Shown here in pieces: positions 63,047 to 64,000 of a stretch of 64,000 nt of DNA. The notes beneath the pieces are model-generated. The model searched no databases. It had not been told where the DNA came from and saw only the letters and a program-made list of their open reading frames with translations. This stretch comes from Spongiivirga citrea (GTDB lineage Bacteria > Bacteroidota > Bacteroidia > Flavobacteriales > Flavobacteriaceae). Positions within the stretch are counted from its first letter, which is position 1. Every line of letters starts with the position of its first letter. Where the stretch lies: the NCBI RefSeq assembly GCF_010671565.1, contig NZ_JAABOQ010000001.1, forward strand, positions 434,001-498,000. Reading direction: 5' to 3'. The position numbers were made by a program, and so were the translations under genes.

Positions 63047-64000
63047 ATGCAATTTAGTCCGAACGAAGATCATAACATTTCCTTATCGAAGTTCGAGTCC
63101 ATGCTAAAAACTAACACTGTTTTTTTCTTTGATTCATTAGAATTTGAAGATATCATACACTACTATCTTGACACTGGTAAAATAGGCTTGGCAAAAAAGG
63201 CCATCAAAATAGGTTTAGAACAGCATCCCGACGCCATTAATCTTAAGCTTGCAAAAGTGGAATTAATGGTATTTGAAAATAAGCTCGATCTGGCCGAACA
63301 ATTGCTAGACGAATTATTCGCTTTAGAATCTTCAAATGAGGAAATCTACATTCAAAAGGCCAATATCTACTCTAAGAAAGATGAACATTATAAGGCTATT
63401 GATCTTTTAAAAATGGCATTGAGTTATGCTGAAGATGAAGCTGATGTATTTTCATTAATAGGAATGGAATATCTTTTTGTGGAAGATTATCAGGCATCAA
63501 AAGAATATTTCATGAAGTGCCTTGAAATAGATCAACAAGATTATGCTGCACTTTACAATGTCATTTATTGCTTTGAATTCCTAGAAGATTATGACGGTGC
63601 CATAGAATATCTGAATATATTTTTAGATAGTAATCCCTACAGTGAAGTCGGATGGCATCAGTTAGGAAAGCAATACTATACCAAGAAAATGTATCAAGAA
63701 GCCCTTACTGCATTCGATTTTGCGGTAATTGCTGATGATACCTTTATTGGAGCCTATTTTGAAAAAGGAAAGGTACTTGAAAAGCTTGGGCGCTTAAATG
63801 AAGCGATAGAAAATTACGAGATCACGCTTCACTTAGACGATCCTACATCATTTGCCTATTTGCGAATGGGACAATGCCACGAAAAATTAGGAAACGACAC
63901 CCTGGCTGTCGATTTTTATTATAAAACCGTTCATGAAGATCCACTTTTAGACAAAGGATGGACTGCCATAACAGACTTTTATTATCGTAAAAAGGATTAT
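63047..64000 (+). CDS. TPR-repeat protein, 3' end outside window
   Basis: The frame from the ATG at 63047 runs open for 318 codons to the last base, so the C terminus is outside the window. After a short N-terminal part (SLSKFESMLKTN) the protein is a run of helical TPR-like repeats (GLAKKAIKIGLEQHPDAINL, HYKAIDLLKMALSYAEDEAD, DYQASKEYFMKCLEIDQQDY, MYQEALTAFDFAVIADDTF). It is likely a cytosolic scaffold. A conserved flavobacterial TPR protein is the closest resemblance I recall. A TTG at 63002 in frame is an alternative start. Confidence 0.85.
   Translation, partial: MQFSPNEDHNISLSKFESMLKTNTVFFFDSLEFEDIIHYYLDTGKIGLAKKAIKIGLEQHPDAINLKLAKVELMVFENKLDLAEQLLDELFALESSNEEIYIQKANIYSKKDEHYKAIDLLKMALSYAEDEADVFSLIGMEYLFVEDYQASKEYFMKCLEIDQQDYAALYNVIYCFEFLEDYDGAIEYLNIFLDSNPYSEVGWHQLGKQYYTKKMYQEALTAFDFAVIADDTFIGAYFEKGKVLEKLGRLNEAIENYEITLHLDDPTSFAYLRMGQCHEKLGNDTLAVDFYYKTVHEDPLLDKGWTAITDFYYRKKDY

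Noticed and set aside
1-64000. CRISPR arrays, prophage, insertion sequences, rRNA or tRNA genes
   Set aside because: I saw no direct-repeat arrays of CRISPR type, no integrase, phage structural or transposase genes, and no recognisable structural RNA genes while reading both strands. A covariance-model scan would be needed to exclude small RNAs.

Overview
This window is chromosomal DNA of a Bacteroidota bacterium, almost certainly a (probably marine) member of the Flavobacteriaceae. The evidence is a low-GC sequence, TAnnTTTG-type promoter boxes, a type IX secretion (type B) sorting-domain protein, many outer-membrane-type lipoproteins with short Cys lipoboxes, and several conserved flavobacterial proteins of unknown function. 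The genus cannot be named from the sequence alone. About 60 protein genes are visible. I found no rRNA or tRNA genes, CRISPR array, prophage or insertion sequence. Both window edges cut through genes: a multi-FAS1 lipoprotein on the left and a TPR protein on the right.

Layout. 1-2682 holds a large tandem fasciclin (FAS1) lipoprotein. A 534-base gene-free stretch follows, then a lipoprotein/polysaccharide-lyase gene split by an in-frame TAA (3217-4323) and recQ. From 6.8 to 10.6 kb, kdsD, tatC and an AhpD-like gene run as an operon with 1-base overlaps, followed by lptB and an alpha/beta hydrolase. pssA, a DUF4105-type protein and an ABC-F ATPase follow. 15-18.7 kb is a small glycosyltransferase locus (two related GT2 genes on the minus strand around a GT9 plus a third transferase). 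18.7-25.7 kb holds the threonylcarbamoyl-AMP synthase, a GxxExxY protein next to a long inverted repeat, the CCA-adding enzyme, heme A synthase, a nucleoid-associated protein and a nitronate-monooxygenase-like enzyme. 25.7-31.5 kb is mostly minus-strand accessory metabolism: NudK-like hydrolase, VOC proteins, a large membrane protein, a START-like protein, a beta-lactamase-fold lipoprotein and lysA. 31.7-39.5 kb has a LON-domain protein, sucC, an M64 peptidase lipoprotein, Hsp20, a Cys-containing lipoprotein and uvrB. 39.6-46.7 kb holds the T9SS substrate, an ABC-2 exporter, a conserved unknown, mnmA and a YwqK-like protein. 46.9-52 kb is a FAS1 cluster surrounding an ECF sigma / RskA-like anti-sigma pair. 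53-64 kb is housekeeping: an RNA methyltransferase, M48 protease, bifunctional Rel/SpoT, a Fur-family regulator with purA, an OstA/LptA-like protein, a class III aminotransferase and the TPR protein.

Working together: kdsD, lptB, the OstA-like protein and the glycosyltransferases belong to LPS synthesis and export. The four FAS1 proteins together with the sigma/anti-sigma pair look like a surface-adhesion regulon. This is reminiscent of the mycobacterial SigK-RskA-MPT70/MPT83 arrangement. An 11-base word occurs exactly before two of the FAS1 genes and once more before a membrane-protein gene, and could be part of a shared promoter. Several strong intrinsic terminators punctuate the map. I regard the sigma/anti-sigma/FAS1 neighbourhood, the stop-interrupted lyase gene and the inverted repeat beside the GxxExxY gene as the observations most worth checking. 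No wholly new system is demonstrated by this sequence.
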